Shown in pieces: positions 16,610 to 26,000 of a stretch of 44,603 bases of DNA; position 1 is the stretch's first letter; every line of letters starts with the position of its first letter. A model generated the notes under the pieces. That model did not search any database. It was not told the origin of the DNA and was given only the letters and a program-made list of their open reading frames with translations. Where the stretch lies: contig JAFXGV010000081.1 in the NCBI GenBank assembly GCA_017536765.1, positions 1-44,603 on the forward strand, written 5' to 3'. The DNA is from Bacteroidaceae bacterium (lineage in GTDB: Bacteria; Bacteroidota; Bacteroidia; Bacteroidales; Bacteroidaceae). The translations under genes were made by a program, and so were the position numbers.

Positions 16610-18568
16610 ATGGCTAAAATCAGTTCAATAAAAGTGGATTCCAAAATTCCTGAGGGCCCTTTGGCCGAAAAATGGACCAACTATAAGGCACATCAGAAAT
16701 TGGTGAACCCTGCCAACAAACGTAAGCTCGATATTATTGTTGTGGGTACCGGTCTTGCAGGTGCTTCGGCTGCCGCTTCACTTGGTGCTATGGGTTTCAA
16801 CGTTCTTAACTTCTGTATTCAGGATTCTCCCCGTCGCGCTCACTCTATCGCGGCTCAGGGTGGTATTAACGCAGCCAAGAACTACCAGAACGATGGCGAC
16901 TCGGTTTATCGCCTCTTCTACGATACTATAAAGGGTGGTGACTACCGTGCACGTGAGGCTAACGTTTATCGTTTGGCCGAGGTTTCGGGTGCCATCATCG
17001 ACCAGTGCGTTGCACAGTGTGTTCCCTTTGCACGCGAGTACGGCGGCTTGCTTGCCAACCGCTCATTCGGTGGTGCTCAGGTATCACGTACATTCTATGC
17101 CCGCGGCCAGACCGGTCAGCAGCTTCTCCTTGGTGCATACTCGGCTCTTAACTATCAGGTGAGCCAGGGCACAGTGAAGGTTTTCACACGCTACGAGATG
17201 CTCGACCTCGTTATCATCGACGGCCGTGCACGTGGTATCATCGCACGTAACCTTGTAACAGGTAAGGTTGAGCGCTTTGCTGCTCACGCCGTGGTTATCG
17301 GTACCGGTGGTTATGGTAACACATATTTCCTCTCTACAAATGCTATGGGTAGCAACGGTTCTGCCGCTTTGCAGTGCTACCGCAAGGGTGCTTGGTTTGC
17401 CAACCCCTGCTACGCACAGATTCACCCCACCTGTATCCCCGTTCACGGCGACAAGCAGTCGAAGCTCACTCTTATGTCGGAGTCTTTGCGTAACGACGGC
17501 CGCATCTGGGTTCCCAAGAAACTTGAGGATGCAAAGGCATTGCAGGCAGGTAAGAAACACCCCAACGATATCCCCGACGAGGACCGCGACTTCTACTTGG
17601 AGCGTCGCTATCCCGCATTCGGTAACCTCGTGCCCCGTGACGTTGCTTCACGTGCTGCAAAAGAGCGTTGCGATGCAGGCTTCGGCGTGAACAACACCGG
17701 TCTTGCCGTGTTCCTCGATTTCAAATATGCTATCCAGCGCCTGGGCGAGGATGTAGTGCGCCAGCGTTACGGAAACCTCTTCGATATGTACGAGGAGATT
17801 GCCGATACCAACCCCTACAAGGAGCCTATGATGATATTCCCCGCTATCCACTACACAATGGGTGGTATTTGGGTAGATTATGAGTTGCAGACCTCTGTTC
17901 CCGGTTTGTTCGCTATCGGCGAGGCCAACTTCAGCGACCACGGTGCCAACCGTCTTGGTGCTTCTGCTCTTATGCAGGGCTTGGCCGATGGTTACTTTGT
18001 GTTACCTTATACAATACAGAACTACCTTTCGGACCAGATTCAGGTTCCCCGTTTCAGCACCGACGCTCCCGAGTTCGTTGCTGCCGAGAAGGCTGTCAAC
18101 GACAAGATTGCCAAGCTTATGGCCATCAAGGGTAAGCGTAGTGTAGATTCTATCCACAAGGAGCTTGGCCACGTTATGTGGGATTATGTAGGTATGGCTC
18201 GTACAAAAGAGTCTTTGGAGGCTGCTTTGAAGAAACTCGACGAGGTGGAGAAACTCTTCTGGAGCGAGTTGTTCATCCCCGGTTCGGCCGACACACTCAA
18301 CATCGAGCTCGAAAAGGCACTCCGCTTGCTCGACTTCATTGAGATTGGTCGCCTTATGGCACGCGATGCTCTCAACCGCGAGGAGTCTTGCGGTGGTCAC
18401 TTCCGTGAGGAGCACCAGACCGAGGAGGGCGAGGCTAAACGTGACGATGAGAACTTCTCATATGTTGCTTGCTGGAAGTACACCGGCGAAGGCCAAGAGC
18501 CCGAACTTATCAAAGAAGACCTTAACTACCAGTATATTAAGGTGCAGCAGCGTAACTACAAGAACTAA
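16610..18568 (+). CDS. frdA: Fumarate reductase/succinate dehydrogenase flavoprotein
   Basis: Catalytic FAD subunit that reduces fumarate to succinate (or the reverse). The product is 652 residues. The dinucleotide fold is [19 protein letters not shown] (about 45-63); the FAD-attachment region is [24 protein letters not shown]; the active-site segment [13 protein letters not shown] is present; and [30 protein letters not shown] is the conserved C-terminal FAD block. The length and the order C-A-B suit the Bacteroidota enzyme. Codon use is strongly biased to particular codons (for example cgt, aac, ttc), consistent with high expression. FrdB follows after 20 nt. Confidence 0.96.
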   Translation: MAKISSIKVDSKIPEGPLAEKWTNYKAHQKLVNPANKRKLDIIVVGTGLAGASAAASLGAMGFNVLNFCIQDSPRRAHSIAAQGGINAAKNYQNDGDSVYRLFYDTIKGGDYRAREANVYRLAEVSGAIIDQCVAQCVPFAREYGGLLANRSFGGAQVSRTFYARGQTGQQLLLGAYSALNYQVSQGTVKVFTRYEMLDLVIIDGRARGIIARNLVTGKVERFAAHAVVIGTGGYGNTYFLSTNAMGSNGSAALQCYRKGAWFANPCYAQIHPTCIPVHGDKQSKLTLMSESLRNDGRIWVPKKLEDAKALQAGKKHPNDIPDEDRDFYLERRYPAFGNLVPRDVASRAAKERCDAGFGVNNTGLAVFLDFKYAIQRLGEDVVRQRYGNLFDMYEEIADTNPYKEPMMIFPAIHYTMGGIWVDYELQTSVPGLFAIGEANFSDHGANRLGASALMQGLADGYFVLPYTIQNYLSDQIQVPRFSTDAPEFVAAEKAVNDKIAKLMAIKGKRSVDSIHKELGHVMWDYVGMARTKESLEAALKKLDEVEKLFWSELFIPGSADTLNIELEKALRLLDFIEIGRLMARDALNREESCGGHFREEHQTEEGEAKRDDENFSYVACWKYTGEGQEPELIKEDLNYQYIKVQQRNYKN

Positions 18569-18588
18569 CCCGAAAAAACAGAAGAACA

Positions 18589-19344
18589 ATGGACAAAAAT
18601 ATAAGTTTTACATTGAAAGTATGGCGCCAGAGAGGTCCTAAAGAGAAAGGTGCTTTTGCTACATACCAGATGAAGGATATCCCCGGTGATACCTCATTCC
18701 TGGAGATGCTCGATATTCTTAACGAGAGTTTGGTAAATAAGGGCGAAGAGCCTATCGTGTTCGACCACGACTGCCGCGAGGGTATCTGCGGTATGTGTTC
18801 GCTCTATGTGAACGGACACCCCCACGGCCCTGCAACAGGTGCCACAACCTGCCAGTTGTATATGCGTCGTTTCAAGGATGGCGATACAATCACCGTTGAG
18901 CCTTGGCGTTCGGCTGCGTTCCCCGTAATCCGCGACCTTATGGTCGACCGTACTGCCTTCGACAAGATACAGCAGGCCGGTGGTTACGTATCAATCAACA
19001 CCGGAGGTATGCCCGATGCCAACGCAATTCCCATTGGCAAGGATGTTGCCGAGGAGGCTATGGATGCTGCCGCTTGCGTTGGTTGCGGTGCTTGTGTAGC
19101 TGCTTGTAAGAATGGTTCTGCAATGCTCTTTGTTTCGGCAAAGGTAAGCCAGTTCGCTCTCCTTCCCCAGGGTAAGGCCGAGGCTGCAAAGCGTGCAAAA
19201 TCAATGGTAGCCAAGATGGACGAGCTGGGCTTTGGTAACTGTACCAACACCCGCGCTTGCGAGGCCGAGTGTCCCAAGTGTATCTCCATCAGCAATATCG
19301 CTCGCCTGAACCGCGAGTTCATCAAAGCGAAGCTGAAAGACTGA
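18589..19344 (+). CDS. frdB: Fumarate reductase/succinate dehydrogenase iron-sulfur subunit
   Basis: Carries electrons between the cytochrome b and the flavin. The 251-residue protein has the 2Fe-2S ligands Cys62, Cys67, Cys70 and Cys88 in [10 protein letters not shown] and TTC, the 4Fe-4S ligands Cys163, 166, 169 and 173 in [11 protein letters not shown], and a later cysteine set (Cys218, 224, 228, 231) in [15 protein letters not shown] for the 3Fe-4S cluster. It is the last gene of the operon and is followed by a perfect GC-rich palindrome that probably terminates transcription. Confidence 0.96.
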   Translation: MDKNISFTLKVWRQRGPKEKGAFATYQMKDIPGDTSFLEMLDILNESLVNKGEEPIVFDHDCREGICGMCSLYVNGHPHGPATGATTCQLYMRRFKDGDTITVEPWRSAAFPVIRDLMVDRTAFDKIQQAGGYVSINTGGMPDANAIPIGKDVAEEAMDAAACVGCGACVAACKNGSAMLFVSAKVSQFALLPQGKAEAAKRAKSMVAKMDELGFGNCTNTRACEAECPKCISISNIARLNREFIKAKLKD

Positions 19345-19365
19345 TATAATCATCGGTTATCATAG

Positions 19366-19395
19366 ATAAGTGGGCGGCCGCGGCCGCCCACTTAT
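19366..19395 (+). terminator. frdCAB terminator
   Basis: A perfect 30-nt palindrome (ATAAGTGGGCGGCCG and its complement), very GC-rich at the centre, followed by TATTTTAT. The T-run is short, but position and stability suit a terminator. Confidence 0.75.
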
Positions 19396-19439
19396 TATTT
19401 TATGCATACTTTTCCATCCTTATTATAATGTAACTATTC

Positions 19440-19447
19440 TATATTTG
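19440..19447 (+). promoter_or_regulatory. Putative proCBA promoter -7 box
   Basis: TATATTTG matches TAnnTTTG. The expected start of transcription, about 7 nt downstream, falls at the first base of the 19455-19490 hairpin. Confidence 0.5.
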
Positions 19448-19454
19448 ATTAAAT

Positions 19455-19490
19455 TTGCAGGTGGCTGCCAAAAATGGCAGCCACCTGCAA
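19455..19490 (+). promoter_or_regulatory. Perfect 16-bp hairpin in proC leader
   Basis: TTGCAGGTGGCTGCCA (19455-19470), an AAAA loop, and the exact complement at 19475-19490, ending 22 nt before the proC ATG. Neither strand has a T-run after it, so it is not an ordinary terminator. It may be a stabilising 5' hairpin, an operator or part of a leader switch. Confidence 0.7.
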
Positions 19491-19512
19491 CTAAACAACA
19501 GCTATAAGTATT

Positions 19513-20304
19513 ATGAAAATCGCTATCATAGGAGCCGGTAATATGGGTGGTGCCATAGCCCGTGGAGTGGCCCGCACCGCCGAAGGTACCAATGTTATTG
19601 TGTCGAACCCCTCGGCAGGCAAGCTCGATACGCTTAAACAGGAGTTCACGCAAATAGAAACCACAACCGATAATTGCGCGGCCGTCGCAGGCGCCGACTA
19701 TGTTTTCCTTGCCGTGAAGCCGTGGAAAATGGAGGAGGTGATTGCAGAAATAAAGCCCGCGCTCGATTACAGCGAGCAGGTGGTTGTGTCGGTGGCAGGT
19801 GGCGTAGGCAGCGAACTGCTCGATGGCTGGCTGGCCAAAGAGGGTGGTGCACTGCCACAGCTCTATATCGTTATCCCCAACACAGCCATTGCCACTATGT
19901 GCGGTATGACATTCATAAGCGGCAAGCGCACCGCGCAACAGGCCGACGATTATATTACAGCCCTTTTTGCGGCTATGGGCAGGGCTATGATGGTGCCCGA
20001 GGAGCTTATACCGGCAGGCACATCGCTCGCATCGTGTGGCATAGCATACGCCTTGCAGTATATAAACGCCTCTATGGCGGGTGGTGAAGAACTTGGATTC
20101 ACTCGCGCACAGGCGCTCGAAATTGTTATGCAGACGGTGCGTGGTGCATTGAGCGTGTTGGAGACAGGCGGCACCAACCCACAAACCGAAATAGACCGTG
20201 TAACCACCCCTGGCGGGCTCACTCTGCGTGGCTTGGAGGCTATGCGCGAGGGTGGCTTCTCCAAAAGCATTATAGATGGCTTGTATGCCTCAATAAAGAA
20301 ATAA
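19513..20304 (+). CDS. proC: Pyrroline-5-carboxylate reductase
   Basis: Last step of proline synthesis: reduces 1-pyrroline-5-carboxylate to proline with NAD(P)H. It has 263 residues. The N-terminal Rossmann motif is AIIGAGNMGGAIARGV, with VFLAVKPWKMEEV and VVVSVAGG following. The C-terminal dimerisation and substrate part has VTTPGGLTLRGLEAMREGGFSKSIIDGLYAS, the family signature. It is the first gene of the proC-proB-proA unit, unusual only in that the last enzyme is encoded first. ProB starts 14 nt downstream. Confidence 0.96.
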   Translation: MKIAIIGAGNMGGAIARGVARTAEGTNVIVSNPSAGKLDTLKQEFTQIETTTDNCAAVAGADYVFLAVKPWKMEEVIAEIKPALDYSEQVVVSVAGGVGSELLDGWLAKEGGALPQLYIVIPNTAIATMCGMTFISGKRTAQQADDYITALFAAMGRAMMVPEELIPAGTSLASCGIAYALQYINASMAGGEELGFTRAQALEIVMQTVRGALSVLETGGTNPQTEIDRVTTPGGLTLRGLEAMREGGFSKSIIDGLYASIKK

Positions 20305-20318
20305 GTATAAATTGTACA

Positions 20319-21407
20319 ATGAACACCATATATAAACGTATTGCAGTGAAGGTGGGCAGCAATGTGCTCACCCGCCCCGACGGAACGCTCGATGTCACCC
20401 GTATGTCGGCCATTGTGGACCAGATAGCAGCCCTGCGCTCAATGGGCGTGGAGGTTATTCTCATATCATCGGGAGCGGTGGCAAGCGGTCGCAGCGAAAT
20501 GCGCGGTATGCCCCTGCGCCAGCTCGACACCGTGGGCCAGCGCCAGCTCTTTTCGGCCGTGGGGCAGGCAAAGCTAATAAACCGCTACTACGAACTTTTT
20601 CGCGAGCATAATATCCCTGTGGGGCAGGTACTCACGATGAAGGAGTGTTTCTCCACCCGACGCCTCTACCTGAACCAGCGCCACTGTATGATGGTGATGC
20701 TGGAAAACGGTGTGCTCCCCATAATAAACGAGAACGACACGATGAGTGTTACCGAGCTTATGTTTACCGACAACGACGAACTGTCGGGCCTGGTGGCTAC
20801 AATGCTCGATGTGCAGGCGCTTGTGATACTGAGCAACGTCGATGGTGTATATAACGGTGTGCCGGGCAACGAGGGTGTTGAGGTTATTCGCCGTGTGGAG
20901 CAGGGTAAGGAACTTGCCAACTATATTCAGGCAACAAAGTCGAGCTTTGGGCGTGGCGGTATGATGACCAAGTGCAATATCGCCCGCAAGGTGGCCGAGG
21001 AGGGGATAGCCGTCTATATTGCCAACGGCAAGCGCAGCGATATACTCACGTCGCTTGTAACGGCCTCCGACAAGGTTGTGTGCACCTGTTTTGTGCCAAG
21101 CGAAACAACCGCGTCGCCCATTAAAAAGTGGATAGCCCACAGCACCGGTTTCACAAAAGGAACCATAGTGCTCAACAATGATGCCGTGCAGGCAGTGTGC
21201 GGCAGCAAGGCGGTGAGTGTGCTGCCCGTGGGTGTAGTGAGTGCCGAGGGCGACTTCAAACAGGGCGACCTTGTGCAGCTTGCGGCCACCGATGGCACCG
21301 CGCTTGGCGTGGGGCGCGTGGCCTACGACAGCGACGAGATACCCTGCATAATAGGCAAGCATGGTTGCAAGCCTGTGATACATTATGATTATCTTTATCT
21401 TGAATGA
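20319..21407 (+). CDS. proB: Glutamate 5-kinase
   Basis: Phosphorylates glutamate to gamma-glutamyl phosphate, the committed, usually proline-inhibited, step of proline synthesis. It has 362 residues. The N-terminal amino acid kinase domain (about 1-255) has AVKVGSNVLTRPDG, LISSGAVASG, IINENDTMSVTELMFTDNDELSGLVA and the later SSFGRGGMMTKCNIA. A C-terminal PUA domain (about 275-355) has VLPVGVVSAEGDFKQGDLVQLA. It is followed by a 344-bp non-coding block before proA. Confidence 0.96.
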   Translation: MNTIYKRIAVKVGSNVLTRPDGTLDVTRMSAIVDQIAALRSMGVEVILISSGAVASGRSEMRGMPLRQLDTVGQRQLFSAVGQAKLINRYYELFREHNIPVGQVLTMKECFSTRRLYLNQRHCMMVMLENGVLPIINENDTMSVTELMFTDNDELSGLVATMLDVQALVILSNVDGVYNGVPGNEGVEVIRRVEQGKELANYIQATKSSFGRGGMMTKCNIARKVAEEGIAVYIANGKRSDILTSLVTASDKVVCTCFVPSETTASPIKKWIAHSTGFTKGTIVLNNDAVQAVCGSKAVSVLPVGVVSAEGDFKQGDLVQLAATDGTALGVGRVAYDSDEIPCIIGKHGCKPVIHYDYLYLE

Positions 21408-21751
21408 AGATGACTAAAAAGTGTATTTTTGCGTTACGCTTGCCTTCAAAATCCTCATTTACGCTTAGTAAACTGCGGTTTTTCAGGCTGCGCAAGCACA
21501 CTGCTTATAGCGAACCTTTGCTGCACTCGCAGTAAAACATTAAAGAACTTTATGTTTTGCTCGTTTGCAAAAGCTTTAAACTACATCTTTTTATTCATCT
21601 CCCTGCAAAAAGAGGCTGCTAAAAAATACTTTTTAGTCAGCCTCATCGGCGAGTTTTGCAGCCGTTGGTCGCGTGAAGCATAGACGAAGTTTATGCCACG
21701 CGGGTGGTTAAAAGCAAAGCGAGCCAATGAGATTGAAAATATAAAATAACT
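21408..21751. other. 344-bp non-coding block between proB and proA
   Basis: No plausible gene is seen. The block holds repeat copy B (21433-21497), then an AT-rich stretch. Next comes a hairpin formed by GAGGCTG-CTAAAAA and TTTTTAGTCAGCCTC (about 21612-21644), whose right arm is the exact complement of the motif preceding repeat copy A. About 100 unassigned bases follow up to the proA ATG. I see no convincing TAnnTTTG box in front of proA. Confidence 0.7.
21433..21497. repeat. Structured intergenic repeat, copy B
   Basis: About 90% identical to 5402-5465, in the same orientation. The central stretch CTCATTTACGCTTAGTAAAC is identical in both copies, and the outer arms (GCTTGCC and GGCTGCGCAAGC) keep their ability to pair although some bases differ. 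It starts 25 nt after the proB stop. Confidence 0.75.
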
Positions 21752-23002
21752 ATGAATTATAACGATATTTTCAAAGGTGTTAAGAGCGCTTCTGCTGCGC
21801 TGCTTAAATTGAGTGAAAAAGAGGTGAATGCCCTGCTTTTGGCAGTGGCCGATGCCGCCGTGGAGCAACAGGCATCCATTCTTGCTGCCAACGAGGAGGA
21901 TTTGTCGCGCCTCTCGCCCGATGATCCCCGTTACGACCGTCTGCGCCTCACTCCTGCCCGCATTGAGGCCATAGCTGCCGATATGCGCAAGGTGGCATCG
22001 CTACCTTCGCCGCTTGGCCGTGTGCTCAAGGAGAGTGTATTGCCCAACGGGCTGCACCTCACCCGCGTGGCGGTGCCCTTTGGTGTCATAGGTGTCATTT
22101 ACGAGGCGCGCCCCAATGTTAGTTTCGATGTGTTTGCCCTCTGTATGAAGGCGGGCAGCGCCTGTGTACTCAAGGGTGGTAGCGATGCCGAAATGTCCAA
22201 CAAGGCCATTGTGGCGGTTATCCACTCGGTGCTCGACCGCTTGGGAATAGACAAACAGGTGGTAGCGCTGCTGCCTGTTGAGCGGGAGGCCACACAGGCC
22301 CTCTTGTCGGCCCGTGGCTTTGTCGATTTGATAATACCGCGCGGCAGCAGCAGGCTCATAAATTATGTGCGCTCCAACGCCACAATACCCGTTATCGAGA
22401 CGGGCGCCGGTGTGTGCCACACCTATTTCGATGCATCGGGCGACCTTGCTATGGGCGCAGCCATTGTAAACAATGCAAAAACACGCCGTGTGAGCGTGTG
22501 CAACGCGCTCGACTGCTTGCTTGTGCACAGCAGTCGCTTGAGTGACCTTGCAGCCCTGTGCGCTCCATTGCAGCAGAGCAACGTGGTTATATATGCCGAT
22601 GAAAAGGCATATAATTCACTTGCAGGCAGTTATCCGGCCGCTCTATTGCAACCTGCTACCGAGGAGAGCTTTGGTACCGAGTTCCTGAGCTATGCAATGG
22701 CTGTGAAAACCGTTGATACTGCCGATGAGGCCATAGCGCACATTGCAGCCTACGGCTCGGGCCACAGCGAGTGCGTGGTAACAGCCGATGAGGCTGTTGC
22801 CAATATGTTCACCCTGCTTATTGATGCCGCCTGTGTGTATGTCAACGCCCCCACTTCGTTTACCGACGGTGCACAGTTCGGGCTTGGTGCCGAAATTGGC
22901 ATAAGCACGCAGAAACTGCACGCCCGCGGCCCTATGGCTCTGGAGGAGATTGTCACCTATAAATGGATTATAAAGGGTAACGGGCAGGTGCGCCCCTGTT
23001 GA
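21752..23002 (+). CDS. proA: Gamma-glutamyl phosphate reductase
   Basis: Reduces gamma-glutamyl phosphate to glutamate semialdehyde with NADPH. The 416 residues have an aldehyde-dehydrogenase fold. The catalytic cysteine is in [19 protein letters not shown] (Cys250), with the cofactor region [39 protein letters not shown] and the C-terminal [35 protein letters not shown]. It completes proCBA but is separated from proB by the repeat block, so expression may differ from that of proCB. It is followed by a 20-bp-arm perfect palindrome. Confidence 0.96.
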   Translation: MNYNDIFKGVKSASAALLKLSEKEVNALLLAVADAAVEQQASILAANEEDLSRLSPDDPRYDRLRLTPARIEAIAADMRKVASLPSPLGRVLKESVLPNGLHLTRVAVPFGVIGVIYEARPNVSFDVFALCMKAGSACVLKGGSDAEMSNKAIVAVIHSVLDRLGIDKQVVALLPVEREATQALLSARGFVDLIIPRGSSRLINYVRSNATIPVIETGAGVCHTYFDASGDLAMGAAIVNNAKTRRVSVCNALDCLLVHSSRLSDLAALCAPLQQSNVVIYADEKAYNSLAGSYPAALLQPATEESFGTEFLSYAMAVKTVDTADEAIAHIAAYGSGHSECVVTADEAVANMFTLLIDAACVYVNAPTSFTDGAQFGLGAEIGISTQKLHARGPMALEEIVTYKWIIKGNGQVRPC

Positions 23003-23032
23003 TTGCTGCGCCCCGCCCGTGTGACTATGTTG

Positions 23033-23072
23033 TTCCGTTTCTTTGAGTAAGGCCTTACTCAAAGAAACGGAA
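23033..23072. terminator. 40-nt perfect palindrome between proA and MG2/Sel1 gene
   Basis: TTCCGTTTCTTTGAGTAAGG is followed directly by its exact reverse complement. The right half contains the stop and last four codons of the minus-strand gene (ending RFFE), so one arm is coding sequence. It stands where a bidirectional terminator is expected between convergent genes, but lacks a strong T-run. Confidence 0.7.
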
Positions 23073-26000
23073 TGTATTGTACCATCGCATTTTTTGCTCG
23101 GCAAGTTCGCTTCCCTGTTTCTCGGCGAGTTTGTACCAATGTAGTGCCGATATTTGGTTTTTCTTTGTTCCACGTCCCTTTTCGTAGCAGTAGGCTACGC
23201 GCTCTATTGCCACGGGGTGTCCTTTTTTTGCTGCTGCAAGGTACCAGTAGAATGCCTTTTTGCGGCTTTTTCGCACGTATGTTCCGTTGTCGTAGAATTG
23301 TGCCAGCTTGAATTGTGCTTTCGAGTGCCCTACGTTTGCTGCGCGTGTGTAGTAGTCTATTGTGGGCTGCTTGCGCAGTTTGCGTTTGCTCAGTGTGGCA
23401 ATGGAGTCCTCTCTTGCGTGCCTCTCGGCAAGTGTAAAGAGGGCTATGGGCTCGTTCTGCTCGGCTGCTTTCCCAAACCAATGGTATGCGGTGGTGCTGT
23501 CCTTTTCAACGCCTGTTCCACGCAGGTAGCAGTCGGCAAGTATTGTTTGCGATGGGGCGTACCCGTTGCTCGCCGATAGGGTGTAGCAGGCAATGGCAAG
23601 CGAGTCGTTCTTATGGGTTCCCACACCGTGCATATAGCAGCCTGCAAGGTTGTGAAGTGCCTGTTTGTTGCCCATATTCGCCGCTGTGCGGAACTGGCGG
23701 AATGCCTCTATGCTGTCTTTCGTGGTGCCGTGCCCCAACATAAGGCAAACCGCACGGTTGAACAGGGCGTCGGGGTATCCGAGCGACGCGGCCTCGTTGA
23801 ATAGCTCAAAGGCCTTTTGGTACTCCTTGTCGCGGTAATGGGCTCTGCCCTCTTCGTTTTTAATAAAGCAGTGGGCAAGCAGTTCGGGCTTGTCTATTCC
23901 GTTAATGGTTAGTACCTCCTGCCGCGCTATTGCCATCTGCTCGTTTTTTCTCTTGTTCTCACGCGTTGTTGTTATGCTGTCGGTGCTGTAAAAGGTGCCG
24001 TCGGCATATCCCTCCACGCTCACCGATATTTCATTGGCCACCGCGTTGTTGTAGAGCTCAACCTCAATGTTGCCGTTTCTGCTTGTGGCTTGCGGCACCC
24101 ACAGCAATGTGCGGCGGTAGTCGGGCTTGGCGTTGCTATCGGGTTGCATTTTGCTATAGTCGGGAGCGTAGAATTGCTTGCTTTGGGTATATCCATATAC
24201 CATCGTGTATCGCGCGCTGCTGCGGCGGGTGAGCATAGGTATTATGCCTGCAGCCTCCTCCTGTTCGTTGTATGGTATGAAGCAGGCAACGTAGTTGGGC
24301 AGTTCGTCGCCTCCACTTTCGTTTACGCGATGTGTGAAAATGGTTGCATCGGGTGCATCATCAATATCCCAGTTTCGCGGGGCTATACCCATTTTATTCT
24401 CAAAGGAGTTGTAGAAATTGTCGTAGTTGTAGGTTTTTATCCTTTTCTCATTATCACCGCCGGGGCGCCTATCTTCTATATGTGCACGGCGGGTTTTCTC
24501 GTCGGAACGTATGATGAACTCCTTGAAATTAAGCATTTTTCTTATGTTCACCCCTTTGGTATATTCCTCATCCCTGCGTGGTATGCTGTCGGGGTTGTAT
24601 TCTTCATCCACTACTATGCTTTGTATCCAATAGCACCAGTTGAAGTTGTGTCGCCAGAAGGCACTGCGCAGAACATCGGCACTGTTTAGGGTACCTTCGT
24701 AGGCGGGGTCTGCTATGTAAACTTCGCTGTATGGCAAGTCGTTGTTGGTTACACTGTGTATGATGGGGGCATAGTCGTTGTTTGTCACCGACCTGTCAAA
24801 TGCGCTTCTTGTGTCGTAGTCGTCGTGGAAACTGTGGTGGGTGCTCCCTGCTCCCACGTGTTCTCCTCGGTTTACGCTGAATGCGTGCAGCGATATGGGG
24901 CTGTCCACGGCAGGCCCGTCATACGTGGAGTTGTTAAGGTTGGGCTTGGTATATCCCGGGCTGTGGACATACTTCTTGTTAGTAAGATAGGTTACATCTT
25001 GTGCATACTCCCACTCGTCGAGAAAGTCGAGGCGCATTTCGCTGCGTGGCGGGCGATACTTCTTGGGGTGTTTCTGTTTCGATACCACTTCCACCTGTGT
25101 GAGCAGGTATTCAAAGGGGTTAATCTTTATTATCATCTCCCTCTCCCACGCCAGTTCTTCTTCGGTTGCGGGCAGGCCGGTATTGCGCTCCCAATATTCG
25201 TAGAGGCGCATAGTGGGCGAAAAGTATCGCTGCAGGTTGAAGGTGAAGATGCTGTCTTTGCTCGATATACTGTTGTTGCGTGGTGTGAGTTTGGCTACCT
25301 TTTTGCCTGTAAAGTCTTTGGTTTGCAGGTAGAATTCGCCATTGGCATCGGTGCGGAAATCGTAGGCGGTGATGTTGCTGTCCCTGTATGTTATCTCGAA
25401 CTTTACCTTGCAATCGGCCATATTTGCTATATTGTACCTGTCGAGCTTGCCGAATTTTCGGTTGGGTGTCTTTTTTATGAAGCGCCCTTTTATGGTTATT
25501 CCCTTCTCTACGGGCTCGTCGAGGTCGGCTCTTTTGTTGCTCAGCTTGCTCCAGTCGTACGATGTCCAGCCGCGGGTGAGCATAATGAGGTCGAGCTCGC
25601 GTGCGCGGTTCTTGTTGCGTGTGTCAAAGTATTGTGCGGCATTGGGTATATACCCCTTTATCTCGCTGCCAAGCAGCAGATAGGTATATAAATTGTAGTT
25701 GTACGATGTTGTGACGTTGTCGCTGCCATCGGTTACCGACAGCGAGAAACTGCCACCGTCAGTTATGGGCTTGCCATCCTCGCGCTCAATGCGGAGTTTT
25801 ATCTTTTCGTGCGGTTGCGGGGTGGCGTTGCTGTTTTTTACAACGAGCTTTGCCGTGGAGCGGCTGTAGTCGCTTGTTTCGTCGTGAGTGACAAAGAAAA
25901 GGCGCTCGGCATAGGGAATGGCATCATCTACAAAGAGCACTACGCGGTTCACACCCTCGGGCAGTGTGCTTTTGTCTATGGCAAAAAGCATATTGCGTTC

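Noticed and set aside
23166-23181. Second parS site (TGTTCCACGT...)
   Set aside because: Only the left ten bases fit; the right half reads CCCTTT instead of GAAACA, and it is within coding sequence.
24756-25691. 311-codon open frame on the plus strand opposite the MG2/Sel1 gene
   Set aside because: No start context, no family likeness, and fully inside a continuous minus-strand coding sequence with a signal peptide and repeats.
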